From contig NZ_AYKT01000008.1 of assembly GCF_000496575.1 (NCBI RefSeq), positions 1-64,000 of the forward strand: 64,000 bases of DNA, written 5' to 3'. The stretch is from Geobacillus thermodenitrificans subsp. thermodenitrificans DSM 465 (GTDB taxonomy: Bacteria > Bacillota > Bacilli > Bacillales > Anoxybacillaceae). Under the pieces are notes generated by a model. That model had not been told where the DNA came from. It saw nothing but the letters and a program-made list of their open reading frames with translations, and made no database searches. This document shows positions 8,515-17,212 of this stretch, piece by piece (position 1 is the first letter of the stretch; the number at the start of each line of letters is the position of its first letter). A program made the position numbers and the translations under genes.

Positions 8515-9939
8515 ATGGCGATGAGTACACTGGATACAGGGGTTCTTTTATGTTATTTTCTCGTATTGGTTGTCGCAGGGATTTTGGGGGCAAGGCGTGC
8601 GAAGACAGCGGAAGATTTTGCATTGGCGGGACGAAATCTTGGGCTATTTGTTTATCTTGGCTGCCTGTCCGCTGTGATTTTGGGTGGTGCTTCAACGATT
8701 GGGACGGCGAAGTTAGGATATCAATTTGGGATTTCAGGCATGTGGTTTGTCTTTATGATCGGCTTGGGCATCACGGTGCTCGGTTTGTTTTTTACGAACC
8801 AAATTTACGGCGCCAATGTGACAACGATTAGTGAGCTCCTTGGGCGCCGGTACAACCAGGAAACTCGTTTGATCAGCGCGTTAGTTGCGGCCATTTATAC
8901 GTTGATGGTGTCTGTGACACAAGTGATTGGGATGGGCACCATCATTCATGCCGTTTTAGGTTGGGACATGACTGTTTCGATGTTAGTCGGGGGCGGAATT
9001 GTGTTGTTTTACACGATTCTCGGAGGAATGTGGAGCGTGACGATGACGGACATCATTCAGTTTATCGTCATGACCATTGGTATTTTCTTTATTATGTTGC
9101 CGATAAGTTTGTCCCATGTCGGCGGATGGGAATCACTTTTGGACCAATTGCCAGCATCCCATTTTGATCTCACCTCCATGGGATGGGCGAATATTTTCCA
9201 ATATTTCTTGCTCTATACATTAGGAATGGTTGTATCACAAGATATTTGGCAGCGAGTGTTTACGGCAAGAACGAAGAAAATTGCTCGGAGTGGTGCGGTA
9301 TATGCTGGGCTATACAGCGTTGCCTATGCACTAGCGTTAAGCGTCATCGGTATGTGCGGCGTGATTGTTTTCCCAAATATTGGCGATCCGCAAAATGTAT
9401 TTGCCAGCATGTCATTACAGATGTTGCCACACGGTTTATTAGGGCTCATTTTGGCAAGCGTATGTTCCGCTCTTATGTCCACTGCCTCAGGAACGTTGCT
9501 TGCTTCCTCTACCCTCTTATCACATGATATTTTGAAGCAGTATTGGTTAAAAGATATCAGCGATCAGAAGTTTGTTCTGTTGTCTAGAATCATGACATTA
9601 ACGATTGGCATCATTGCGATTGCCTTTGCCATTTGGATTCAAGACGTGCTTGTCGCGTTGGATGTCGCCTATGCCATTTTGTCAGGAGCCATTTTCGTCC
9701 CAGTGATTCTCGGTTTTTTCTGGAAACGTGTTACAGCGAAAGCCGGTTTTTATTCCATCGTCCTTAGTTCCATCGTTGTGTTAGTTGGGCTGGCGGTAGA
9801 GGGATTAAGTTCAACCTATCCGATTATGTATGGAATTGGAGCGAGCATCGTTTCCATCATTGTTTTGTCCTATTTATTCCCGTCTTCAAATTTGGATACA
9901 GGCAATGAGGCTTTAGAGGAGCGTCAAAGCGTCCTTTGA
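8515..9939 (+). CDS. Sodium:solute symporter (SSS family)
   Basis: Integral membrane protein of about 474 residues with about 13 hydrophobic helices. It has the SSS-family N-terminus (LDTGVLLCYFLVLVVAGILG), the ARRAKTAEDFALAGRNLG loop and the sodium-site region GGASTIGTAKLGYQ. The frame is open from 8404, but the segment before 8515 is polar and unlike the family; GAGGATGGGGG precedes the closely spaced ATGs at 8515 and 8521. Located between gabT and an aldehyde dehydrogenase, it probably imports the operon's substrate (GABA, guanidinobutyrate or a related compound); the solute is inference. The 283-bp gap after gabT has no clear terminator. Confidence 0.82.
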   Translation: MAMSTLDTGVLLCYFLVLVVAGILGARRAKTAEDFALAGRNLGLFVYLGCLSAVILGGASTIGTAKLGYQFGISGMWFVFMIGLGITVLGLFFTNQIYGANVTTISELLGRRYNQETRLISALVAAIYTLMVSVTQVIGMGTIIHAVLGWDMTVSMLVGGGIVLFYTILGGMWSVTMTDIIQFIVMTIGIFFIMLPISLSHVGGWESLLDQLPASHFDLTSMGWANIFQYFLLYTLGMVVSQDIWQRVFTARTKKIARSGAVYAGLYSVAYALALSVIGMCGVIVFPNIGDPQNVFASMSLQMLPHGLLGLILASVCSALMSTASGTLLASSTLLSHDILKQYWLKDISDQKFVLLSRIMTLTIGIIAIAFAIWIQDVLVALDVAYAILSGAIFVPVILGFFWKRVTAKAGFYSIVLSSIVVLVGLAVEGLSSTYPIMYGIGASIVSIIVLSYLFPSSNLDTGNEALEERQSVL

Positions 9940-10052
9940 CCATTCAAACGGTTTTCGGATTGGAAAGAGGATTCCTTTCAACAAATGACGAACTAAACAA
10001 TGATGGACATGATATTTTATGCAATACAAGTTTAGAGGGGGATGGAAGAGTA

Positions 10053-11477
10053 GTGGAAAGAATGAAATTATACATCAACGGCGAATGGCGGGAAGCGAAG
10101 TCTTACACTGAACTGAAATCACCGTATTCACGCGAGACGATTGCCGAAATCCCAGCAGCAACGGAACAAGAAGTGGATGAAGCGATCGCTGCGGCGTACG
10201 CGAAGCGGCAGACAATGGCCGCCATGCCGGCCTATGAGCGGGCAGCGATTTTAGAACGGGTCGTCGAGCAGCTGAAAGAGCGGCAAGAAGAGGCAGCGAA
10301 GCTGATCGCGCTGGAAGCAGCCAAACCGATTACGACGGCGAAAGGAGAAGTCGCCCGCACGATTCAGACGTATAAATTTGCCGCCGAAGAAGCGAAGCGC
10401 GTCCATGGGGAAACGTTGCCGCTTGACGCGGCGCCGGGTGGGGAAAATCGCATCGCCATGACCGTTCGTGAACCGATCGGCGTCATCGGGGCGATCACCC
10501 CATTTAACTTCCCGATGAACTTAGTCGCCCATAAACTTGGGCCGGCTATCGCTTCAGGCAATACCGTTGTGTTGAAACCGGCTAGCCAAACACCGCTGTC
10601 GGCCTACTTTATCGCCGAGCTATTTGAGAAAGCGGGCTTGCCGAAAGGGGCGCTCAACGTCGTCACCGGAAGCGGCCGAACGGTCGGCGATGCAATCGTC
10701 ACCGACCCGCGCATCAGTATGATTACGTTCACCGGCAGCCCGGAAGTGGGCATCGCGATCCGCAATAAAGCGGGCTTAAAGCGGGTTACGTTGGAACTTG
10801 GCTCAAACTCAGCCGTGATCGTCGACGAGCAGGTCGATCTGAATCGCGTCATCCCGCGTTGCGTATTTGGTGCTTTCACGTTCCAAGGGCAAGTGTGCAT
10901 TTCGCTTCAGCGCATCTATGTCCATGAAAATCGCTATGATGAGTTCGTCGAAAAATTCGTCGCCGAAGCGAAGCGGTTAAAAACGGGAGATCCGCTTGAT
11001 CCAGCGACCGATGTGTCGGCATTAATCACGCCAGGCGATGTCGATCGGGCGCTCTCTTGGATTGAGGAAGCGAAACAAGGCGGCGCAAATGTCGTTCTTG
11101 GCGGTGAGCGTGACGGCAACATTCTGCTTCCGACGGTCATTGTCGATGCCAAACCGACAATGAAAGTGTCATGTCAAGAAGTGTTTGCTCCGATCGTTTT
11201 GATCAACCGCATTCGCTCGATCGACGAGGCGATTGCGCTTGTCAATGACTCGCGCTACGGTTTGCAGGCGGGCATCTACACGGATAATGTTCATACCGCG
11301 TGGAAAGCGGCAAAACAGTTGCACGTTGGCGGCGTGTTGATCAACGACATCCCGACATTTCGCGTCGATCACATGCCGTATGGCGGCGTAAAGGAAAGCG
11401 GATTTGGCCGCGAAGGGATTCGCTATGCGATAGAAGAAATGACCGAGTTGAAGTTGATTATTTTCAACGAAAATTGA
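10053..11477 (+). CDS. NAD(P)-dependent aldehyde dehydrogenase, putative succinate-semialdehyde type
   Basis: Aldehyde dehydrogenase superfamily enzyme of about 474 residues. It has the cofactor and active-site motifs [27 protein letters not shown] (general-base Glu) and GQVCISLQR (nucleophilic Cys), and the C-terminal PYGGVKESGFGREG. The frame runs from 9936, but the first 39 residues are not family-like. GTG 10053 (or ATG 10062, MKLYINGEWREA) fits better, with AGAGGGGG upstream. Position after gabT and the symporter suggests oxidation of succinate semialdehyde. Codon use looks more GC-rich than the preceding genes, and it may instead belong with the enoyl-CoA hydratase downstream (short-chain or lactaldehyde-type ALDH). 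Confidence 0.85.
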   Translation: MERMKLYINGEWREAKSYTELKSPYSRETIAEIPAATEQEVDEAIAAAYAKRQTMAAMPAYERAAILERVVEQLKERQEEAAKLIALEAAKPITTAKGEVARTIQTYKFAAEEAKRVHGETLPLDAAPGGENRIAMTVREPIGVIGAITPFNFPMNLVAHKLGPAIASGNTVVLKPASQTPLSAYFIAELFEKAGLPKGALNVVTGSGRTVGDAIVTDPRISMITFTGSPEVGIAIRNKAGLKRVTLELGSNSAVIVDEQVDLNRVIPRCVFGAFTFQGQVCISLQRIYVHENRYDEFVEKFVAEAKRLKTGDPLDPATDVSALITPGDVDRALSWIEEAKQGGANVVLGGERDGNILLPTVIVDAKPTMKVSCQEVFAPIVLINRIRSIDEAIALVNDSRYGLQAGIYTDNVHTAWKAAKQLHVGGVLINDIPTFRVDHMPYGGVKESGFGREGIRYAIEEMTELKLIIFNEN

Positions 11478-11488
11478 AATGTGGGAAC

Positions 11489-11526
11489 AGGGGCGTTCTT
11501 TATAAAAAGAGCGTCCATTTTTTTTT
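11489..11526 (+). terminator. Terminator after the aldehyde dehydrogenase
   Basis: GGGCGTTCTT / AAGAGCGTCC, ten pairs with two G-U wobbles, loop of about TATAAA, followed by ATTTTTTTTTC. It ends the gabT-symporter-ALDH unit. Confidence 0.75.
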
Positions 11527-11599
11527 CGTGCAGGAAAAGGAGTTTGCCCCTCCGTTAGGGAAATGAAATAAATGAACGATCATTCAGAGGGGGAGAGCG

Positions 11600-12364
11600 A
11601 TGGAAACGGTAGTACTGACGTTTGAGCAAAACAAAGCGATTTTGGAGCTGAACCGCCCGCAGGCGCTCAATGCGATGGATATGCAAATGTTAACTGAACT
11701 TGTCGATGCGCTGCGGAAAATCAAGGAAAGTGACACTTCGATCGTTGTCATCCGCGGCAAGGGGAGAGGATTTTCCGCCGGCGGCGACATTAAAACGATG
11801 CTTTCAGTTGATGATCCAAGCCAATTCCGTACGGTAATGAAAACGATTCAAGAGATGATCATGCTATTGTATACGATGCCGAAAATCACCGTTTCGTTCA
11901 TCCATGGACCTGCTGCTGGTCTAGGGTTTAGTTTCGCCTTGGCGAGCGATTATCTTATCGCCACGAACGAAGCGCGCCTGGCCATGAACTTTATCGGCGT
12001 CGGTCTTGTCCCTGACGGTGGTGGGCATTTCCTCTTGGCGAAGCGCGTCGGCACGCCAAAAGCGAAACAGATCATTTGGGAAGGAAAAACGATGAGCGCT
12101 GACGAAGCGAAACAGCTTGGCCTCGTCGACCTTGTTGTCGATAGTGAGGAGCAAGCGGAACAATGGCTCGCTTCCTTGCAAGAAAAACCGCTTCAAGCCA
12201 TGATTGCCACAAAATTGTTGTATGCTGAGCAAACAAAGGCGGACTTGCTTCGCGTCTTGGAGATTGAAACTGACGCCCAACAGCGCATGCGGCAAACCGA
12301 AGACCACCGCGAAGGCATCCGCGCCTTTTTAGAAAAAAGGAAGCCGGTGTTTCGAGGAAAATAA
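11600..12364 (+). CDS. Enoyl-CoA hydratase/isomerase family protein
   Basis: Crotonase-fold protein (254 residues). It has the oxyanion-hole segments GKGRGFSAGGDIKTM and HGPAAGLGFSFALASDYLIA, and the active-site region FIGVGLVPDGGGHFLLAKRVG. The start ATG 11600 follows GAGGGGGAG. It stands alone between two terminators with its own leader, so it probably is a separate transcription unit. The likely reaction is hydration or isomerisation of a short-chain acyl-CoA; the acyl group is unknown and no beta-oxidation partners are adjacent. Confidence 0.85.
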   Translation: METVVLTFEQNKAILELNRPQALNAMDMQMLTELVDALRKIKESDTSIVVIRGKGRGFSAGGDIKTMLSVDDPSQFRTVMKTIQEMIMLLYTMPKITVSFIHGPAAGLGFSFALASDYLIATNEARLAMNFIGVGLVPDGGGHFLLAKRVGTPKAKQIIWEGKTMSADEAKQLGLVDLVVDSEEQAEQWLASLQEKPLQAMIATKLLYAEQTKADLLRVLEIETDAQQRMRQTEDHREGIRAFLEKRKPVFRGK

Positions 12365-12377
12365 GGATGAAACGGTT

Positions 12378-12426
12378 AACTCCTGCCTGATTTACACTCA
12401 TGTGCACCTTGGCAGGAGTTTTCTTT
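12378..12426 (+). terminator. Terminator after the enoyl-CoA hydratase-like gene
   Basis: Perfect 10-bp stem AACTCCTGCC (12378-12387) / GGCAGGAGTT (12411-12420), followed by TTCTTTT, between convergent genes. Confidence 0.8.
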
Positions 12427-12457
12427 TGAGTGCGAATATTCGTTGTACATGGCACTG

Positions 12458-13591
12458 TTAATCCACATGTTGATTAGCGCTTGTTTGACATACACCGGTT
12501 GAGCTTCTAACAATAAGTTTTGGTGGCACAAAGATTTGCTGACGCTTCTGTAACGGGTTTTCAATTGTCGATATCATGAGTTTTACAGCTTCTTGCGCCA
12601 ATAATGTTTCTTGTTGCCTTATACATGTGGGCGGAACTTTGTGAAGATGTGAAAACTCATAGTCATCAAACATAATCATAGATAAGTCTTGTGGAATCGT
12701 ATAACCCATTTCTAAGGCTGCTTCTATCACTGTTAGACCATTATTTACCAAAAATAGGGCCGTGATATCTCGATGGTTAGAGAGGAAGTTCTTGATTTTA
12801 TCCTTATTTATATGATCGTGCTCCTCAAGTGTAAGATGAAGATCTAAGAGATACAAGCGATGATCAATAGGAATATTATACTCTGTTAGTGCTTTTTCAA
12901 ATCCTTTAATTCTGTCCTCGATGCTAGTTGTTCCTTCCGGAATACTAGAGACGATCCCTATTTTAGTATGTCCTAGCTCCAGCAAATGTTTTGTTGCCTC
13001 GTAAGCTCCTAAAACATTATCTGTGCAGACGCTATTCGCCCCAATTCCCCGAAAATAACGGTCTATTAGGACTAAAGGAAATTTTTCTATCGTTAATTTC
13101 AGAATCTCTTCATTATACGTTTCTCCTTCTGCAGGATAAATGATCAGTCCGTCTACTCCTAAACGAAGAACTTCCTTTAATATTTGCGTTTCGAGTTGTT
13201 GCGAATCGTATGTTTGGCACAAGATAACACGATACCCATGTTGGGCGAGAAGTTTTTCAATTTCACTCATCATAATAGTGATAAACTGACTGTTTAAGCG
13301 TGGAATAATACAAGCGATCAGTTTACTCGAGTTCTGTTGGGAAACGTTGTTTGGATAGATAATATGTTCGGAATCTTCCTTTTTAGCCACAAAGGATCCT
13401 CTGCCTTGAATGCGATAAATAATTCCTTCCTCTACTAAAGCATCTAATGCTTTTTTTACCGTAATTCTGCTGACCTGAAATTTTTCGGCCAGTTCGTTTT
13501 CAGAAGGAATTTTATCATTAGGCTTCCACTTCCCTTGTTGGATGTGATCCATAATATACTGACGTATTTGCATATAAAATGGGACTCTCAC
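12458..13591 (-). CDS. GntR/LacI hybrid transcriptional repressor (AraR-type architecture)
   Basis: A regulator of 377 residues with an N-terminal GntR winged helix (about residues 1-70: NELAEKFQVSRITVKKALDA, then IQGRGSFV). A LacI-type sugar-binding domain follows (about 80-370: IGIVSSIPEGTTSIEDRIKGF, DLSMIMFDDYEFSHLH). GTG 13591 (MRVPFYMQIRQYI) follows GAAGGAGGGGG; the frame continues upstream without family resemblance. It is divergent from the ABC importer and alpha-mannosidase genes and likely represses them, released by a mannoside or related sugar. It is a paralogue of the AraR gene at 48729 in this window. The ligand is unknown. Confidence 0.88.
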   Translation of the reverse strand: MRVPFYMQIRQYIMDHIQQGKWKPNDKIPSENELAEKFQVSRITVKKALDALVEEGIIYRIQGRGSFVAKKEDSEHIIYPNNVSQQNSSKLIACIIPRLNSQFITIMMSEIEKLLAQHGYRVILCQTYDSQQLETQILKEVLRLGVDGLIIYPAEGETYNEEILKLTIEKFPLVLIDRYFRGIGANSVCTDNVLGAYEATKHLLELGHTKIGIVSSIPEGTTSIEDRIKGFEKALTEYNIPIDHRLYLLDLHLTLEEHDHINKDKIKNFLSNHRDITALFLVNNGLTVIEAALEMGYTIPQDLSMIMFDDYEFSHLHKVPPTCIRQQETLLAQEAVKLMISTIENPLQKRQQIFVPPKLIVRSSTGVCQTSANQHVD

Positions 13592-13621
13592 TATAGGTCC
13601 CCCTCCTTCACTTGATATATA

Positions 13622-13770
13622 ACAAATATACAACTTGATTGATTTGTTGTAAAGTAAAGAATATTTTATTGTTTTAAAAATAATAAAAAATAGATGTTTA
13701 CAATGTTACTGAATTTTGATAATATTCAGTTAGAATGTTGAATATACATTATTACAAATTATACAAGTTG
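13622..13770. promoter_or_regulatory. Divergent control region: promoter and two candidate operators
   Basis: Two similar sites, ACAAATATACAACTTG (13622-13637) and ACAAATTATACAAGTTG (13754-13770), flank the promoter and resemble AraR-type operators in their ACAAAT-ATACAA core. A sigma-A promoter reads TTTACA (13697-13702), 17 bp, TAATAT (13720-13725) toward the transporter genes. The adjacent AraR-like repressor is the likely ligand of the sites. The rest of the 13592-13916 gap is AT-rich with no gene seen. Confidence 0.55.
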
Positions 13771-13916
13771 GGTGGTGGTTGCTAGGTTAATAAATAAAAT
13801 GAACAAAGGGGGGCTCACATATTCAAGCTATCGTCTGATTGTTTTCTCTAAAAAGGAAGAATCAATGTCTTGGATTGAAGAAGCGTGTACGATTTTTCAA
13901 TCATGAAAGGGGAGTG

Positions 13917-15317
13917 ATGGATGATATGTTTCTTTCTCCTACTAAGAGGTTAGTTCCCATGTTGCTCGTTTCTCTTGGATTGGTGTTGGGGGCTTGCTCT
14001 AATTCGGCCTCGAATCAGGAAGGAAATAATAAAACTGGCAATTCTAAAAATAGTATTGAAATCGCTTTCAGAGATTTCGGTTCCGGGAGTGTAGGTTTAA
14101 AAGAATGGTTAAATGCTGTCAAAGAGGAGTTTGAGCAACAACACTCAGATGTGAGCGTTCGATTTGTACCCATTCAGGCATCAGAAGGAGACTTTTTTGC
14201 CAAACTTGCTTTGATGGTAAAGAATGAGCAAACAGCTCCCGATATCGTTACAGAAGATACGTTTATGATTAACTCTGATGCAGCCGCTGGCAATATCGAT
14301 CCTCTAGATAAGTACATCGAGCAGTGGGATGATTGGAAAAACTTTAATGACAGGGTCAAGCAAGGAGTAACAGCTGTTGACGGAAAGGTATATGGTATCC
14401 CTTATAGCACCGATACACGCGGTCTTTGGTATAACGTCAATATTTTTCGTAAAGCGGGCCTTCCGGTACCGTGGAATCCAAAAAGTTGGGATGATGTGCT
14501 AGAAGCTGCCAAAACCATTAAAGAAAAAGTACCAGGTGTCGTCCCATTCTGGGCAAACTCCGGCAAGGCGACAGGTGAGGCTACATCAATGCAGACATTT
14601 GAAATGCTTTTGTATGGGACAGAGGATACTTTATACAACTTTGACACAAAAAAATGGATTGTGAAGAGCCAAGGGTTTTTGGACTCTCTTGAGTTTATCC
14701 ATCAAATTTATTCGAATGATCTAGGTCCGGAACTGTCACAAGTATTAACCGGAAAAGCAGGAGATATTGTTCAGACAGAGTTAATGCCGAAAGAAAAAGT
14801 AGGTATTGTACTAAACGGGAACTGGGTTCCGGGGGTTTGGAGGGAAGGCGGGCCTTCGCCTTGGCCAGAAGGGACAGAAGTATATAAACTGACGGCAATG
14901 CCAACACAGCATGGACAAGATCCTGGCTTTACTTCCATGTCTGGGGGCTGGGCGCTATCGATTCCTAGCAAAGCGGACAATAAGGATTTAGCATGGGAGT
15001 TTATTAAATTGGCTACAAGCGAAAAATATAACAAATTGTATGTTCTGAAACAAGGAGATTTAACTCCGCGTCTTGATGTTGCTGAGGATCCAGAAGTGCT
15101 TAACGCTCCTGGAAGTGTCACAAAAGAAGCAGCCAGCTTTATTAAATTTACACACTTTAGACCTGGGGTAGATAAATATCCAGCGGTTTCTACTGCTATT
15201 CAAGCAGCCGTCGAAGCGGTTGCTACAGGAAGCCTCAGTCCTAAAGAGGCGATGGAGCAATACGCCAGAGAGGTTACGCGTGTAGTAGGTAAGGAAAATG
15301 TAGAAGTGCGGAAATAG
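13917..15317 (+). CDS. ABC sugar-importer substrate-binding lipoprotein
   Basis: Family-1 extracellular solute-binding protein, 466 residues. A lipoprotein signal ends in LGLVLGAC (lipobox), followed by a Ser/Asn-rich linker, and then a mature domain with the typical GIPYSTDTRGLWYNVNIFRK and GGWALSIPSKADNKDLAWEF segments. ATG 13917 follows AAAGGGGAG; the earlier frame start at 13839 lacks a ribosome site. It is followed by two permease genes and a GH38 alpha-mannosidase, so the captured sugar is probably a mannoside or mannose-containing oligosaccharide; that is inference from context. Confidence 0.88.
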   Translation: MDDMFLSPTKRLVPMLLVSLGLVLGACSNSASNQEGNNKTGNSKNSIEIAFRDFGSGSVGLKEWLNAVKEEFEQQHSDVSVRFVPIQASEGDFFAKLALMVKNEQTAPDIVTEDTFMINSDAAAGNIDPLDKYIEQWDDWKNFNDRVKQGVTAVDGKVYGIPYSTDTRGLWYNVNIFRKAGLPVPWNPKSWDDVLEAAKTIKEKVPGVVPFWANSGKATGEATSMQTFEMLLYGTEDTLYNFDTKKWIVKSQGFLDSLEFIHQIYSNDLGPELSQVLTGKAGDIVQTELMPKEKVGIVLNGNWVPGVWREGGPSPWPEGTEVYKLTAMPTQHGQDPGFTSMSGGWALSIPSKADNKDLAWEFIKLATSEKYNKLYVLKQGDLTPRLDVAEDPEVLNAPGSVTKEAASFIKFTHFRPGVDKYPAVSTAIQAAVEAVATGSLSPKEAMEQYAREVTRVVGKENVEVRK

Positions 15318-15390
15318 AGGAGAATAGATAAAAGGTGATCATCGTTATAAGATGATCACTTTTACACCACTTTTTTGGAAGGAGAATGCT

Positions 15391-16326
15391 ATGAATGTTG
15401 ATGCCCAAAAAAATATTCATGGAAACGTGCAACGTGTCTCGTATCCCCGAAATAGAAAGGATCACCGCTTGATATTAAGATCGATTTTATTCTTATTTCC
15501 TGCCTGTTCCCTCTTATTGGTTTTCTTTGTAGGTCCGATTTTACTAACTTTCTATTTTGCCTTTACCAACATGTCGCTTACCGGTACAGCTGCCCAAGCG
15601 ATAGAGTTTGTCGGTTTTAAAAACTTTATGTATATGTTTTCAGACCCTAACTTTCGAGTCAGTATTGTGAAAACGATCGTTTTCCTTGTGTTTTCTGCTG
15701 TGATTGGGCAACAAGTTTTAGGATTTATACTAGCGTTGTTAATGAAAGAAAGAAATCGTACATTTCGGCGTATTATAGGAACTACCGTGCTTGCAGGGTG
15801 GGTTACCCCGGAAATTGTGGTCGCATTTGCGTTTTTTGCTTTTTTGAATGAACAAGGCACATTAAATACTATCCTTCAATCGATAGGGATAAAACCAATT
15901 GCATGGTTATTTACGTTTCCCATGGTTAGTGTAATCATCGCTAATATTTGGCATGGAACTGCATTTTCGATGTTAGTGTTCCAATCTGCTCTTGACAATG
16001 TTCCTAAATCGCTAGAAGAAGCTGCGATTATTGATGGTGCAACAAGGTGGCAACGGTTGTGGAGAATCACTATTCCTGTGATTAAGGGACAAATTGTGAC
16101 AAACATGGTTCTCGTTACATTACAAACGTTAGGGGTGTTTACATTAATTTATGCCTTAACGGGTGGAGGACCAGGAATGTCCACTCAAACGCTTCCGATT
16201 TATATGTACAACCAAGCTTTTGTGAACTACCAGTTAGGGTACGGAACTGCTATTTCATTGGCTATGCTGATCATCGGAATCATTGCAAGCTTACTGTATA
16301 TTCGTCTGTTAAAAGTGAAAGTGTAA
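15391..16326 (+). CDS. ABC sugar-importer permease (MalF/UgpA type)
   Basis: Integral membrane permease of 311 residues with six predicted helices. The cytoplasmic EAA loop, EEAAIIDGATRWQRLWRIT, contacts the ATPase. ATG 15391 follows AAGGAG. It pairs with the next gene to form the heterodimeric pore for the adjacent binding lipoprotein. No ATPase gene is present in the cluster, so a shared MsmX-type ATPase encoded elsewhere is expected. Confidence 0.9.
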   Translation: MNVDAQKNIHGNVQRVSYPRNRKDHRLILRSILFLFPACSLLLVFFVGPILLTFYFAFTNMSLTGTAAQAIEFVGFKNFMYMFSDPNFRVSIVKTIVFLVFSAVIGQQVLGFILALLMKERNRTFRRIIGTTVLAGWVTPEIVVAFAFFAFLNEQGTLNTILQSIGIKPIAWLFTFPMVSVIIANIWHGTAFSMLVFQSALDNVPKSLEEAAIIDGATRWQRLWRITIPVIKGQIVTNMVLVTLQTLGVFTLIYALTGGGPGMSTQTLPIYMYNQAFVNYQLGYGTAISLAMLIIGIIASLLYIRLLKVKV

Positions 16327-16347
16327 GGGAAAGAGGTGGGAACAAGG

Positions 16348-17172
16348 ATGACTAGGCGTACGTTGGAGAAGGTGATTCCGTACATTGTGCTTAGCTTTTT
16401 GGGAGTAGTATTTTTGTTGCCCTTGCTATGGATCCTTTTTTCATCGTTTGACCCGCATGCGACAGTGTCGTTGAAGGTTCCGAAAACGATTAGCATGGAG
16501 AACTTTGCTTCCGTTTTGGCAGATAAGACGAATCAACGCTCTCTCTTAATCGGAGTTTTTCTCTCACTTGGTCAAGCAATGATAACAGTAGTAGCCGCTA
16601 CATTAGCAGCATATCCGTTATCAAGATATCAACTCAAATATAAGAAGCCATTTCTTTTGACTATTTTATTTATGACATCATTACCGATTACTGCTGTAAT
16701 GGTTCCTGTATATCAATTGTTTATGTTTTTGAATTTACAGGATTCGTTGTTAGGAACAATGTTATTTCTCGCCTCCTCTTCATTACCTTATGCGATTTGG
16801 ATGACAAAAAACTTTATGGATGCCGTACCGCTTGAATTAGAGGAGTCTGCATGGATAGATGGGGCGTCAGTGTTGAAAGGACTTCAAAAAGTTGTAGCCC
16901 CATTGATGATTCCAGGAATGTTTACCGTTGCGATTTTTACTTTTACATTAAGCTGGGGAAATTTTTTCGTTCCGTATATCTTAATACAATCGCCAGAAAA
17001 ACTTCCGGCGTCTGTAACGATATACCAGTTTTTCGGGCAATACGGCATGGTTGAATATGGGAAATTGGCTGCTTTTTCTCTCATTTATACAATTCCTCCG
17101 ATTATTCTTTACATGATTAGCCAACGTTTCATGTCAGAAGGGTTTAGTTTTGGTGGAGCAACAAAAGGATAA
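16348..17172 (+). CDS. ABC sugar-importer permease (MalG/UgpE type)
   Basis: Second permease subunit, about 274 residues. It has six predicted helices and the EAA loop ELEESAWIDGASVLKGLQKV; the family C-terminus QRFMSEGFSFGGATKG completes it. ATG 16348 is preceded by AGAGGTGGG; an in-frame GTG at 16336 is the alternative. It lies 21 bp after the first permease and 40 bp before the alpha-mannosidase, in one operon. Confidence 0.9.
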   Translation: MTRRTLEKVIPYIVLSFLGVVFLLPLLWILFSSFDPHATVSLKVPKTISMENFASVLADKTNQRSLLIGVFLSLGQAMITVVAATLAAYPLSRYQLKYKKPFLLTILFMTSLPITAVMVPVYQLFMFLNLQDSLLGTMLFLASSSLPYAIWMTKNFMDAVPLELEESAWIDGASVLKGLQKVVAPLMIPGMFTVAIFTFTLSWGNFFVPYILIQSPEKLPASVTIYQFFGQYGMVEYGKLAAFSLIYTIPPIILYMISQRFMSEGFSFGGATKG

Positions 17173-17212
17173 ATGAACGTTGCGACAATAAAAATCAAAG
17201 GAGAGACTTAAT

